NCBI GenBank assembly: GCA_958510875.1 | Contig: OY294067.1 | Location: forward strand, 274,890,742 to 274,954,741 | Direction of reading: 5' to 3' | Source of the DNA: Endomychus coccineus | Taxonomy: Eukaryota > Arthropoda > Insecta > Coleoptera > Endomychidae | DNA length: 64,000 nucleotides | Part shown: piece by piece, positions 1 through 10,941 of the stretch | Position numbering within the stretch: the stretch's first letter is position 1 | Layout of the letters: each line of letters opens with the position of its first letter | Notes under the pieces: generated by a model | The model's input: only the letters and a program-made list of their open reading frames with translations | Databases searched by the model: none | What the model was told of the DNA's origin: nothing | Made by a program: the position numbers and the translations under genes

Positions 1-341
1 AAAATCTATCCAGGAAACTGAAACCTACAAAAGGATGTAAACATAGTTGTTAAGAGTTGACATGTTTCGCACTGCTGGGTCGATTTGCTTCGCAAAACCA
101 TTAAAAATAAATAATTCGGCATAGGCTTTCCAGGTTATTACTCATCATTGTGTATTTGTTGACTATCACTGTGACGATTTAGAGAATATTAGGAATCACC
201 GTTGAGAAAGAACTTCTGCTATTATTCATAGTCCTGCTTAAATCAATTATATTTTCCTTTATTATTAAGCAATATGAGCTGAATTTTCTTTGTATTTGTC
301 ATGCATAAAATCTGGGTTTTAATGAACAAAATCGTTTCATC

Positions 342-720
342 ATGCGAACAATATTGAATGCCCTTATTCATGAATCTTCTGAGATTCAGAAAAATGCATT
401 TACCTTCTATGATCTAACCAAGGCTTTGTATTGTGTTCCTCATGATATGTTATTAGAATTAAATAAATTTACTTTAGTAAGTATAAATGTCATAAAATCC
501 TACTTATTCTCAAGACATCAAGTTATGAGTTAGCAATAACCATCTGGATAGAGATATGTATCATTGGAAGCTCTACAAGGTTATAATCTGGGTTCTCTGT
601 TATTCTTAATATACATAATGATCTACCAACTAATGTGAACAAAGATACTATAAAATGTTTGCTTATGATGCCTCAACTATTTCACACATGATGATGATGA
701 AGTCAGAAACACAATCAAAA
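342..720 (+). pseudogene. LINE reverse transcriptase relic
   Basis: A decayed non-LTR retrotransposon RT fragment. Codons 342-533 contain FYDLTKALYCVPHDMLL, which matches the RT palm motif usually reading FxDxxKAFDxVxHxxLL. About 40 nt later, in another frame, a degraded version of the motif PQGSxLGPLLFLIYINDLP can be read across roughly 565-640. Stops and frame changes separate the blocks, so this is a relic. The clade cannot be set from so little sequence. Confidence 0.6.
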
Positions 721-1289
721 GCTTCTTGGCTTGAAACTTCAAACATACCTTAATATTAAAGTCGACAACAAAATCAACATCATCTCCAGCTACGACAAAA
801 GATTTGCAATTGGCAAATGTTGATAAATTTAATGAGTGAATGAGAATAGTAACCCGCTATATAAAATAAGGATAACAATTCTGAAGATTCTGGCATATTT
901 GTTTCCTGCTCAACAATATTGTTAAATGAGGAAAAATCTTTTTTTTTGGGCAATCTACATCATTTCCGTCGTCTTTCGAGAAACAAAAGTTTTTAATTTA
1001 AAGATGAGAGTTTGAGGATACAATCGACTTCCTTCCAATCTTTTCTCAAATTCGAGAACTAGACTAATAAGCCAGTCATTTAAAACATCGTAGGTCGCAA
1101 AAAATTATACTATTCTGATTTTTGGGATGTTGTTAGGATAGATACCAATAGTGTAAAATCAAGTTTGCAGCTTCGAAAGACCTGTGCTAGTGCTCGAAAA
1201 ACTTCGAAATCAGTTTTTGTCTTATAACTTCTAAAATCTGCATTTTAAGAAAAAAGTCGCTACAATTTGAAAGCAACCACAGCTTCGTA

Positions 1290-1862
1290 GGTCCAGTAGA
1301 TCCCGAGATACAGAACTTCAAAAATGTTCACCAAAAAATTCGAAATTGTAGTATTAGCCTTCTTCCGAGCAGGATATCGGCTAAAATACTCATCCTACGA
1401 GGAAAGTCATGGGAGATGAACTTGTAGAGCAGCCCTATAGGGCGAATAGTTCTCTTATCTTCTGGTAAAAACGAAAAATTTTAAATCGGATTTTTCTAGA
1501 AATGGAGCTCCCAATGTAAATTTTTATTAACATTGCACAGTTACCTATAGAATGTTATAAAACCAACATTGCATTTATAAATTTGAGTTATTTAGCGTAT
1601 CACAGCTACATATTTATGAGTCGTAGTTGTGAACTAACCTAGACCTCAAAAAATCAACTTGATCTGCACTGGACTGGATAGCTAAGGGATCGAAACGAAC
1701 CAAGCCCCCAGAGGATGCCGACTACATCATTGTGAGGACCGCATTAAATAGTGCTCGAGTATTTTAGCCGATATCCTACTTGGAGGACAGCTAAAACTAC
1801 AATTTCGAACTTTTTTGGGGAAAATGGCCAATTTCTGAAGTTCTCTATATCTTGGGACCTAT
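1290..1862. repeat. Inverted repeat with ~100-bp imperfect arms
   Basis: The arm at about 1290-1391 reappears in reverse complement at about 1754-1862. Shared blocks include GATATCGGCTAAAATACTC and TTCGAAATTGTAGT. The loop is about 360 bp. This looks like a decayed foldback or TIR element. There is no recognisable coding capacity inside. Confidence 0.6.
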
Positions 1863-1920
1863 TTTCAATGATTCGAATTCTAACTGAGATGAATACTTTT
1901 AAGTTCAGTAATTGTTTGTC

Positions 1921-2060
1921 TTGTGTGCTTTAGATAAGAATGTGTCATTTATCAATCGTCGTGTTTTCCTTGTGTGCTTTAGATAAGAATGTGTCATTTA
2001 TCAATCGTCCTGTTTTCGTTGTGTGCTTTAGATGAGAATGTGTCATTTGTCAATCGTCCC
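1921..2060. repeat. 49-bp tandem repeat, three copies
   Basis: Units begin at 1921, 1970 and 2019 (period 49) with TTGTGTGCTTTAGATAAGAA. They are nearly identical; the third copy has GATGAG for GATAAG and ends near 2060. A young minisatellite next to the 1290-1862 inverted repeat. Confidence 0.85.
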
Positions 2061-2572
2061 AGTATGTATTGATAACTTTTCATATCTACGGTTTCTATTG
2101 AGAAATTGAATATTTTTTCATTGGTTTCTTAGAAATAACAGATACCGAATCTAGGGTCGAATATTTATAGGGAACGAAATAATTATTGCTCCAAACCATT
2201 TGCGTTTCAAGCTCTCGTCTCCTGGAAAAGCGAATTATCTTATTTTATCATCTTATTACAGACATGATTGATATTGCACAATACTTAAAAGGCATTCTGA
2301 AATAACAAAATGATACAAAATAACTGAAAAAGAAACTTCCAAGAAAACTGCTATAAAACAGTAATAACAACAATCTTTGGTAGTTTGGGAACTAGTTTCT
2401 AGACGTTATAAAGCAAATCACTGTATGATTTCAATCAGCACAGTAAAAGGAAAAAACATCATAAAATCGTTCAACATGAACATGTCACTAATAACCTAAA
2501 TGAAACAATATAAAACTGCACGCAATCTCTTAAAATATTCTATGTTGATTATTTACATCGCAAATGAATTCA
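2061..2572. other. No gene seen
   Basis: AT-rich sequence with no long open frame, splice-bounded exon or clear repeat that I can recognise. Confidence 0.5.
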
Positions 2573-2732
2573 ATTAGCCCTTTATTTTCACTGTAATGGG
2601 CACTACAATATTCCTCGTCTTTGATAGAAAGGAATTCTCATTTGGACATGATTCGAGGGCTAGTGAAATAGGCCTGAATAGGTCATGTGACGCAATGGTC
2701 ACCTGGTGTAGGTGTACTAAATAGAAAAGGCA

Positions 2733-3341
2733 TTGCTGGCACGTAGCCATGTTCACAAAAGACGATAGAATTCAAATCAAAATCATGAAAACGATATTAT
2801 TTGCTGCAGAAAATGAGTTACCTCTCCGTGGCGATATTGATAGCGGTGCGTTGGATTTAGAAAATGTGCAGGTGAATATTGCGAGAATTTCGAGCTCTCG
2901 GAACTCGTTGCATTTATTTTTAATCAAACTCGTTTGCTCTTCTTTTATTAGGAAAAGGAAGGTACATTCCGACGGCTGCTTCGTTTTCGAGTCGATGCTG
3001 TTCTTTTCCTTCTTGCCCCCAAAGTCTCTATCCGATGAGACCAGTCCTATTTTTTACTTTCATGATTTTAAAGTCTTTATTCAATGAAACTAGTATTATT
3101 CTTTACTTTCATTATCCCAAAGTCTAGTCGATGAAGCCACTTTCATGCTCTCAAAGTCCCTATTTGGTAAACCCATTACTGTTCTTTACCTTCATGATCC
3201 CAAAGTCTTCACTCGATAACGTCACAGGGCACAACTTTATGTTCAACTCTGGTTACGCCTATGTACATATACATTTATTAATATGGGTGTTTTCTGCCCC
3301 CCCCCCAAAAAAAAAACCTGGCTACGTGCCTGCTATGCCGT
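2733..3341 (+). mobile_element. Internally deleted hAT element
   Basis: Short terminal inverted repeats flank this block: GGCACGTAGCCA near 2737 and TGGCTACGTGCC near 3321. Codons from 2770 read KTILFAAENELPLRGDIDSG, matching the ZMYM1-like hAT transposase signature (usually TILFxxRQxIPLRG). The coding part stops near 2900. The rest is a degenerate repeat and a poly-C/poly-A tract at 3297-3318. Probably a non-autonomous deletion derivative. The 8-bp target duplication expected of hAT elements is not clear. Confidence 0.6.
3008..3230. repeat. Degenerate ~50-bp tandem repeat
   Basis: Four to five diverged units each contain a CCAAAGTC...GATGA...TTTACTTTCATGAT core (near 3010, 3066, 3116, 3158 and 3208). 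They lie inside the hAT derivative. Confidence 0.6.
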
Positions 3342-3344
3342 ACT

Positions 3345-4040
3345 ATCAAATCGTATCGAAGGATCGATAGATCGAAAAGAGTACACCGTGGGCTGTTTTA
3401 GAATTGTCCGATAATTTGTGATGCTTTTTTTGCTACCTGGTAAATTTCTTTCAGTCCTGGTGAACATTGTGTGAATTATTCATCTATTGAACCATCCTGT
3501 CGTGCTTATATTTTTGAATTGGAAAGTTATTATTTGGTTAACATCTTGTACCTACCTGGTGTATTATACGCAACGAAGGGATTATACTTTATTTCTTTTG
3601 ATTTGTTCAATTTATTCTAAAATATGCATGCCAGACTCTTATGTAATAAAAACATTACGGAGTAATAGTAGACGCCAATAGATTACGGAATAATGATAGA
3701 TATTTCAAAAAAAGCTACTCGTATTTCCAAGGTTATTTCGTGTTCATGACGTTCATAGTCAATATATCCACCGTTTACATTTAATTAAATCAGTTTACAT
3801 ATTTATTTTTGTACCTGTATCTTGTAATGACCTGTCCAACATCTTTAATAGGTAACTTTTCTTGGAATGAATATTAGTATCTATATCTATCAATTACTCG
3901 TCGAAATCCAATCTTCTCTGAATTTTTTTTTCAATCAATTTATATCAACCCAAATGCATGTGTATGCCACTAAATTATAAATCAAAATGTGTCTAGAGAT
4001 AAATCGGAATTTAATAAATTGGTTTTTCGTTTATATATTT
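3345..4040. other. No gene seen
   Basis: AT-rich sequence between the hAT derivative and the Penelope-like cluster. A 64-codon open frame at 3487-3681 has no recognisable motif and is treated as chance. Confidence 0.45.
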
Positions 4041-5225
4041 CCATCCCTTCTAAATTACCTAGATATTTGTCTGTACTATGTTTTAAAAGTGATAACCTTT
4101 TTTGAGAAATGGTTTGACCTGTATTCAAAATATGTTTGGCTACCGCTGATTTTTCATCATTATTAAGCTATTGCATATAGCTTTTATCGCGGGCTTTGAG
4201 CGCGGCGATCGAATCAAGAAATACCGTAACGAAATAACCTAACGTCAGGTGCTCTTCAAAACTTTCTTAACGAAAAATAACCTAACACTCACCACTCCGC
4301 CTACCATGTAGCTCGGCCGAGCTTAAAATTGTCGAAATGTTAACTTTGAACCTTTTAAAAGGTCGTGATAGCCCCAAACTGGGTCGAAAACTGTTTTGAA
4401 TTTTCGATAAATCGAATGACGTTCACGTGAGGAGCGCGTAGCTCGCGAGTTAGAAAAGTGCAAATTTACGGTACATAGAACGTCTTAACGAGGACTTTTC
4501 GCATGCGGTTTTCGCTCCATGTCGTTAGTTTATGAACGGGGCCAACTAAATAGCATAGTCTCGGGTCCCAAAATGTCGATTAAATAGGAAAATTTAATTA
4601 AAACAGTTTGAGGTATTCTCAGCTGTCAGCTACTAGCGTCTGACGTACGAAAGGGAATTTTCTGGCTACTTAAATATACCGAAAGCGGGTAAAAGCTAGC
4701 GGCCCATAGCCCAAAATACTTTATCACAACTGGCGCCGGCCGCACGGGTTTCGAAACGGCCCCAAATTAACGAAATAGAGGTAAAATGTATGAACTCTAA
4801 CTTACGCGCAGCGAGCTCCTCGAGGATATGTCAAAATTATTACGTTCGTAGCTAATTACATAAGACGTCTGGCGTTCATGCAATTGTGTTTTTATACAAT
4901 TCGAACTTTCTAATTTCGATAGGCCAAAAAAAAAAGAAACAGTACCAAAATCAATGCTGAACGTCAAAGAAAAAAAATACTGCATAAATTATAAATAAAT
5001 AAATAATTATAATTGCATAAGTTGAGAAAAAATGCTATGCAATAGCTTTACCGCAGCAGTCCCCGAGTGCCACACGTATCTTTTTTTTCTTTATATGGGA
5101 AAATGTTCCTTATAACGAGTTAAAATGTTCCTTACAGTTTGACCCACATAGCATTTTGAACAAGACTCGCAACTGATTTTGTAAATTCCAGATTTGTCGA
5201 AATCAGAAACTTAATCAACTGTGTT
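4041..5225 (-). pseudogene. PLE family A GIY-YIG endonuclease, split by a Helentron-like insert
   Basis: Read on the - strand from about 5205, codons give SGIYKISCESCSKCYVGQT, the GIY...YVG catalytic core of a Penelope-like element endonuclease. The frame continues NILTRYKEHF and is cut at about 5077. On the far side of the inserted element (from about 4163 downward) it resumes as SAVAKHILNTGQTISQ and NLEGMEIYK, the usual C-terminal part of this domain. An uninterrupted relative lies at 40629-40895, which defines the empty site. Frame breaks make it a relic. Enzymes of this family nick target DNA for PLE retrotransposition. Confidence 0.75.
4164..5077 (+). mobile_element. Helentron-like non-autonomous element (HINE-like)
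   Basis: Inserted in the PLE endonuclease with no visible target duplication. The left end has AGCTATTGCATATAGC and the right end carries the inverted subterminal copy CTATGCAATAGCT. This is followed by a hairpin-like C/G tract (GCAGCAGTCCCC; GGGGACTGCCCC in the sister copy) and GAGTGCCACACG. Subterminal inverted repeats with a 3' hairpin outside them fit published descriptions of Helentrons/HINEs. The same termini bound 43944-45126, and the body (4325-4740) recurs inverted at 8755-9165. Confidence 0.55.
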
Positions 5226-5600
5226 TTAGCTTGTTCTTGCAACTATAAACTGGTTGTATTGCAAATGTAGAAAGCAAACTGGAATTTATTAATTACTGAA
5301 GAATGATAAGTGAATATTTTTAATTTTATTGAAAAGTTAATGGCTCTAATTTGTAGCCAACTAACCAAATTAGAGTCATTACCTCCAAATACTTCAATAA
5401 AATTCAAAAGTTTCACTTATCATTCTTCAGTAATTAATAAATACCATAGTTTGTTTTGTAAATTTGTAATACAACAAGTTTACAGATAGCTTAGGGAACA
5501 CCTTTGATAAAGTTTCCGGTTTCGACAAAATCCGGGTTTTACAAAATCAATTGTGGGTCGTGTTCAAAACGATATGTGGGTCAAACTAAAAAAGCAGCTG
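5104..5600. repeat. Head-to-head PLE inverted repeat
   Basis: Arms of about 235-250 bp, 5104-5352 and 5366-5600, are reverse complements (shared blocks ACTGAAGAATGATAAGTGA and AAATTAGAGTCATT). The spacer is about 13 bp near 5359. Each arm encodes the start of a GIY-YIG domain pointing outward, so two PLE family A copies are fused head to head. Confidence 0.75.
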
Positions 5601-5740
5601 TAGCCGAAAATATTTTGAATAAAGGTCACACCATTTCTCAAGAATGTTCACTTTTAAAACAGAGACATATCAGTAATTTAGAAGGAATGGAAATGTATAA
5701 ACGAATAAGCAATTTATTAAATCGATTTATCTCCAGCTGA
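5504..5740 (+). pseudogene. PLE family A GIY-YIG endonuclease, internally deleted
   Basis: Open for 78 codons. It begins SGFYKINCGSCSKRYVGQT and ends with GHTISQ...NLEGMEMYKR, the start and end of the PLE GIY-YIG domain. Compared with copies at 4041-5225 and 40629-40895, about 20 residues after YVGQT are missing (the segment containing NILTxYKEH), so the fold is probably broken. The RT is absent. Confidence 0.7.
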
Positions 5741-5910
5741 GATAACCGATTGTTTACATTATTATCCCCAAATAGTATCTAAACAGGCACATTTTGATTT
5801 ATAATCTAGTTTACTCTGATGATGGCTACTCGGTAGCCGAAAAGTCCTCAGCACTGTAATAGTATTTTTAGTGGATAATGGTGATTATTTCTTATCACTA
5901 ATGTTATAAT
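5741..5910 (+). repeat. PLE family A 3' end with hammerhead-like core
   Basis: After the endonuclease comes the family A terminal sequence, also found at 28010-28200 (inverted), 31460-31790 and 40900-41040. At 5816-5842 it has CTGATGA, a perfect 6-bp stem (GGCTAC/GTAGCC, loop TCG) and GAAA, the conserved parts of a hammerhead ribozyme. Stem III and stem I do not form convincingly, so activity is doubtful. Confidence 0.5.
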
Positions 5911-7070
5911 ATAACCAGTGTGAACTATTTTATAGTTAGATATAAAATTCTCGAGAAATACGTCACACTAACACATACAATGATATCGGAGTACCTATAG
6001 AAGATGTTTGAAGAAATCGGAAATTGGTTTAGCTTTTGTATTTCCTTATCCTTCTGATTGTATTTCGATAATGTAAGTTCTTTGAACGTTCTTGTTCCTT
6101 CTAAAAAGGAGTTATTGATTTTTATAGCTGAAATCCACAAAAACAGTCCAGTAGAATGTCTGACGCCATACGTTTTAAAAATATAATTCCGCATCATGCT
6201 TATACAGAGATCTGACCTATTTTATGTTAGCCCACAGTTTCCACTTACCCTGAGAATTGATTGAAAGAGTTCTTTCAATCAACACCCTGATGTATCAAGG
6301 TATACAGTGTGAATGGTGTGAAATCAATCGAATATGTTTGAATTGAGTATATTTTATTTCAAATAAATCATTGAAACCAGAATATACAAAAGTATGATCT
6401 AGGTTTTTCAAATGAACCCAATTTCTACGGACCTTTTAAAAGATATGAACAAAAGTGAATAAAATGTGCTGTTGGAATCTAAGTTGAAATCATACAAGTA
6501 AATATTGCACGATTAATTCTGTGTAGGTAATAACACGACAATTCTGATCAGTTCATAAGTAACTGTTTGATTGGATTGATTATTTATCATATAATTTTAG
6601 ATAAAGAATATTTTCTTCCTGAGTCAGTTATTCGTATTATTTGATCTTGATATTAAAATCAAGTTGATTAGAATATATGAATCCATCTTCAGTTTCTCTA
6701 ATGTTTAAATTTTTCTTCAAATATTCTGAACTGTGCCCCCCAGACTGTTTTGGACTATTTCTGAACTAACACAACCGCATTTGAACCTATCTAATAAATT
6801 TTGCAACTGGGACCATCTGTTAATTTTCAAATTGTAACTCAACATCTATTTCAATTCTTTGAAACTTAGCTCACTGCCCCTTTCAAATATATTAATTTTA
6901 AGATCATTATCTACACAGTTGATTTTGAAAAGAGTAATAATCACTGTCAGAATTTATGAAGTAAAAACGTAACATTCGTTTCGAATATTGTCAACTTTTC
7001 AGAACAATCCTTGACTAAATCATCATAACAATGAATAATATCAGATCTTATAAATGTTATTCAATTTACG
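5911..7070. other. No gene seen
   Basis: AT-rich sequence with only short chance open frames on both strands. No repeat family recognised. Confidence 0.4.
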
Positions 7071-7074
7071 GTCT

Positions 7075-8590
7075 AGTGCCCTCAGTCTTTTTTTAATCCT
7101 TTGACTATATGGAAGGGAAACCTATAATGTTCGAAGAACATCCTGTGAGTCAGCGGTGGAATGTTGTTCTTGAAGGCTTGGAAGTTATGGGCACTAGGTA
7201 AAGAGTTCCACAATTTCGCTGTTCGACAGAAAAATTGAGTCTAGTAGGAATAAGTTCGACAGGTCTGGAGCTTGACAATCAAGGGGCTACTAGTTTGAGC
7301 TCGTCCAGTCCGCCTATCTAGAATCTCTCGTGGGGGAACAACAGACAAGATTTCTGATGAACACCGACCATGGAAATAGCTATAGAAAAGAGAGAGATCC
7401 CCCACCTTTCTACGATGTTCTAGAGATCAATGAACTCGTAAGTATGACATCATTCAGACGAATAGCTCTCTTCTGGATAGAATCCAAGAGCTTCAGCATA
7501 TGTTTGGGAGCCGAATTCCAAACAAGTGAAGAAAACTCCATGACAGGTCGAATCTTGGCTATGTAGATTATGAGGAGCTGCTGGAATGTAAAGTAGCTCT
7601 TGGCACGGGATAGAAAACCAAGTTTTTGTGACACGGTTTTCGCAATGGACCTCACATGATCATCCCATGAGAGGGTGCTGTTGGTGGTGATTCCGAATAT
7701 GGATATGGAAGACTTCATAGAAATAGTTATACCTGACATCATCGTATTAGTAATTGTGAGATCTGCCTTCCTGGAGAAGACGTACGCTTGAGTTTTGGTT
7801 GCATTAAACTCTACTGAATTGTCAGATCCCCATTTCAAAATCTTTGCCAGATCTTATTAATTGCGTCAACCTTTCTCTGTATCGTTTCTCTGTCTTCATT
7901 GGATGGTATTTGGGCTCTAGATGAGAAAGCGGTATGAAGTGTATCATCATCTGCAAAGCTGTGGGCGGGACAGGTCCACAAATCGTTTATTAAACAACGT
8001 TGTTGTCAATACACATCCCTGTGGAACACCAGCGGTGATAGCCATTGTAACGGAGGATACTCCATCAACCACATGGAGTGATCTATCACCAAGATAACTC
8101 GATAGTAAGCGACAAAGTTGAGGCGGCAAACCATATGACGGATGATTTCCAAGAAGGCTTCGGTGTCAAACTCTGTCAAATGCTTTGGAGATATCCAATG
8201 CTACAGTTAGAGATTCTCCATGTTTTTCAATAGATTCCTACCACGCATGTGTTACGTAGGCGAGCAGGTCTCCTGTTGATCTCTGCTGATGAAAGCCATA
8301 TTGCCGGTCATTCACGATTTTGCAACTATTGGATGAGCTCGATGTTGATTGCATTCTCCATCACTTTAGAGACCACAGATAATAGTGCAATTGTTCTATA
8401 ATTATTAGGAAGGATCTTCTTTCCTTCATTTGGCATCGGTTGGATTCTAGATGTGTTCCAGCTGGTAGGAAGCACACCCAGTTTGTTTTGAAGGGTAAAC
8501 AACCTGCAGAAAACTGGTGTTGTTCAGTGGCACATTCCTTAAGAACTACAAGTGGAATTCCGTCGGACCCCTTAATTCATCTTCTTTAGG
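7075..8590 (-). pseudogene. CR1/jockey-like LINE, RT to 3' end
   Basis: Read on the - strand from 8590: SDGIP, then YGFHQQRSTGDLLAYVTHAW and LDISKAFDRV (RT palm), then VPQGCVL in 7947-8129. The track at 7410-7838 reads EFNATKTQAYVFSRKADLT, SWDDHVRSIAKTVSQKLGFL and KLLDSIQKRAIRL, the thumb and C-terminal part of the ORF. The catalytic (F/Y)ADD block is deleted or broken between 7840 and 7947. The 3' end near 7075-7160 matches the end of the 21577-22800 copy. A 5'-truncated, mutated copy of a family present three times here. Confidence 0.75.
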
Positions 8591-8740
8591 AAATGAAAAA
8601 GTAATCTTTGATTCATCTATCTATAAAGTACATTATCTATGTCTATATCTAATTAGACATTGATTATAATGTAGTCCTATTACGAAAACAAAACAATTAA
8701 CAAAACACCAGTTTTATGCAAATACATGCACAACTTTTTT

Positions 8741-9357
8741 ATACCGGGATATCAAAAATTATCTTGGTCAATAGGCCGCTAGCTTTTAACCGCTTTTGGG
8801 TATATTTTAGTAGCTAGAAAATTCCCTCTGGTCGCACGATAGACGCGCGTAGCTGAGACCTGAGAGTACCTGTTTCTATTTTAATTAAATTTTCCTATTT
8901 AATCGACATTTTGGGGCCCGAGACTATGCTATTTAGTTGGCCCCGTTCATAAACTAACGACATGGAGCGAAAACCGCATGCGAAAAGTCCTCGTAAATAC
9001 GTTCTATGTTCCGAAGATTTGTACTTTTCTAACTCGCGAGCTACGAGCTCCTCACGTGAACGTCATTCGATTTATCGAAAATTAACCAATTTAAAACAGT
9101 TTTCGACCCCGTTTGTGGCTATTGCGACTTTGTAAAAGGTTCTAAGTTAACATTTCGTTTTACATTCCACAACCATCCTTGACCAAGATAATTTTCAATT
9201 TGTAGTTCATTATTGTTTTACAACTGAAATAAATAGGTATGAAATTTGTAGGTTATTGATGATGTCAGTGACATAATTATTCCAAACGTAAAGTAAGACA
9301 CACGTTTTAGATTCCACAACCACCCTTGACCAAGATAATTTTTGATATCCCGATATC
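8741..9357. mobile_element. TIR element containing a Helentron-like body
   Basis: The termini GATATCAAAAATTATCTTGG (from about 8749) and CCAAGATAATTTTTGATATC (ending about 9353) are perfect inverted repeats, about 28 bp with flanking matches. The TIR-distal block ATTCCACAACCA(T/C)CCTTGACC also occurs as a direct repeat at 9163 and 9310. The interior, 8755-9165, is the inverted counterpart of 4325-4740 in the element at 4164-5077. Either one element family captured the other or they share a non-autonomous body. Confidence 0.6.
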
Positions 9358-9682
9358 AAACACCTCACATAAGTTTAAACTTCACAAAACTATTGTTCCT
9401 CTAGAGAAATTGTTCAAAATGGTTAAATTATACCGCTGAAATTGAGACATGTCAATAATATAACATTGTCGCACTACACAGTGATTGTTCTTGGCTAGTA
9501 TAGGATTTGACCTCTGACCGGTGCAGCGATTTTCTCACCATAATTTCTACACCAGATGATATTCTGCAGAAATAGCCAGTTTTGTGTATCAACTAGTACA
9601 GTATTGCTATCATAAACTGAAACATCCTGTATATTGTAATTGAATGTATGTTCGTCAAGTCTTATTCTTAATTGTTTTATAG
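9358..9682. other. Intergenic or intron sequence upstream of the first visible 5-phosphatase exon
   Basis: No coding signal recognised until the splice acceptor TTGTTTTATAG ending at 9682. Earlier exons of the gene were sought in 1-9600 and not found. Confidence 0.45.
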
Positions 9683-9858
9683 GGCAATAAGGGAGCGGTC
9701 AGCATTAGACTGAGTATTTATGGATGTTCTTTATGCTTTGTCAATTCTCATCTGAGTGCCCACGATCATCAACTCAAAGATCGCGTCGAGGATTACAACA
9801 GTATTGTTAGTGATCAAGAATTTCATGTACCAGAGCATACGAAAATATTTTTCCACGA
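9683..9858 (+). CDS. Inositol polyphosphate 5-phosphatase (INPP5K/SKIP-like), first visible exon
   Basis: The gene product removes the 5-phosphate of phosphoinositides such as PI(4,5)P2 and PI(3,4,5)P3. Joining this exon with 12545-12775, 14574-14727, 19246-19434 and 23059-23301 keeps one frame for 330 codons: the second half of the 5-phosphatase domain and a SKICH domain. That order is characteristic of INPP5K (SKIP). This exon begins GNKGAV and contains CFVNSHLSAHD, conserved blocks of the catalytic fold. It follows acceptor TTTTATAG, ends at GTAAGT, and leaves GA to complete an Asp codon with the next exon. In INPP5K about one third of the protein precedes this point, and those exons were not found here. 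INPP5J shares catalytic and SKICH domains but is longer, so INPP5K-like is preferred. Confidence 0.88.
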
Positions 9859-10905
9859 GTAAGTAATTCAATATATAAGTGAAGGTTAGAATAATTATTA
9901 ACGCTTATAATACGCATGGCATTTTTAATATTCCACTTGAAATCGGATCGTTCGACATTGTCAAGGTTCAGAATCTGTTGATGTCAGTGGCGGTTCATAG
10001 ATTTAAGCGTCTTACTTATAGCATTTTAGCTAACATTTGTTATGTGAGGATACTTAATATATACAATTTGTCATAATAAGTTCGTTTAATGTTGTTAATT
10101 TATTTTGTATCAAAGTTTAAACAAACAAATTATAAAAGATACGACCTCATAAATTAAATAAAATAAAAAATGAATAAAACAAATTCTGAAGAAACATGTT
10201 ACTAGGCAACAGGTATGAGTAATGATCTGGAGGATTATTTTCTTATTAGTCGAATCTCGTGTGGTATTTTATAGATTATTTTTCAATTTTTTGACCATCA
10301 AACATTTTTTCTATATACAATATTTTTAACCCAACAAATTAATATAAGCAAAGTAGAGTATCAAAATTATGCTGCATTAAAGATTTAATTATGAAAAATA
10401 TAGTCATAAATATTTTGCCCATGGTGAAGAATTGTGCTCTGTTGCGTAAAAGTTATTGCTTTCGCATTTTCTCTTAGATTTTCTATTAAATTTGAATGAT
10501 TTTCATTGTCCAATGGTAGGTAAGGTTTTGAGAATTAATTAGAAATTTGTTCCTCTTTGATGACTTGACTCTGCAGTTGATAATTTTTTTCAATATCATT
10601 GTTAGAACACGCATATCTTAATATATGCATTCCTTTTTTTTTCCTTGGGACTGGTCCTTGTCACTACCTACATCTCAGCCACTAGGGACTGTCTCTAAAT
10701 TACACAACGCAAAATTGGGCAATTTTTGTTGCCCTTCCCCCTTGTAAGGAACCCATGGTGACCCGAACATAAACCCTCCTAAATAATACGTAACGCAGGA
10801 TTTCCCTTCCCCCATTCTTGATAATTACTAGCTGGTCGATTACTCGAAGGGTTCAGATGGAATGAGACAGTGAGCCGAAAGACGAAATACGCCCACTTGG
10901 TCTTT

Positions 10906-10941
10906 CGCATAAGCCGATCAAGAGCGCGGGCCGCCAATTTT
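10906..10941. repeat. Short dispersed repeat, copy 1
   Basis: TCTTTCGCATAAGCCGAT followed by AAGAGCG and GCCGC. The same block with few changes lies at about 46839-46875. Both sit in locally GC-richer sequence; the element they belong to is unknown. Confidence 0.5.

Noticed and set aside
1921..2060. CRISPR-like array
   Set aside because: Units are directly abutting with no unique spacers, and the genome is eukaryotic; a simple tandem repeat.
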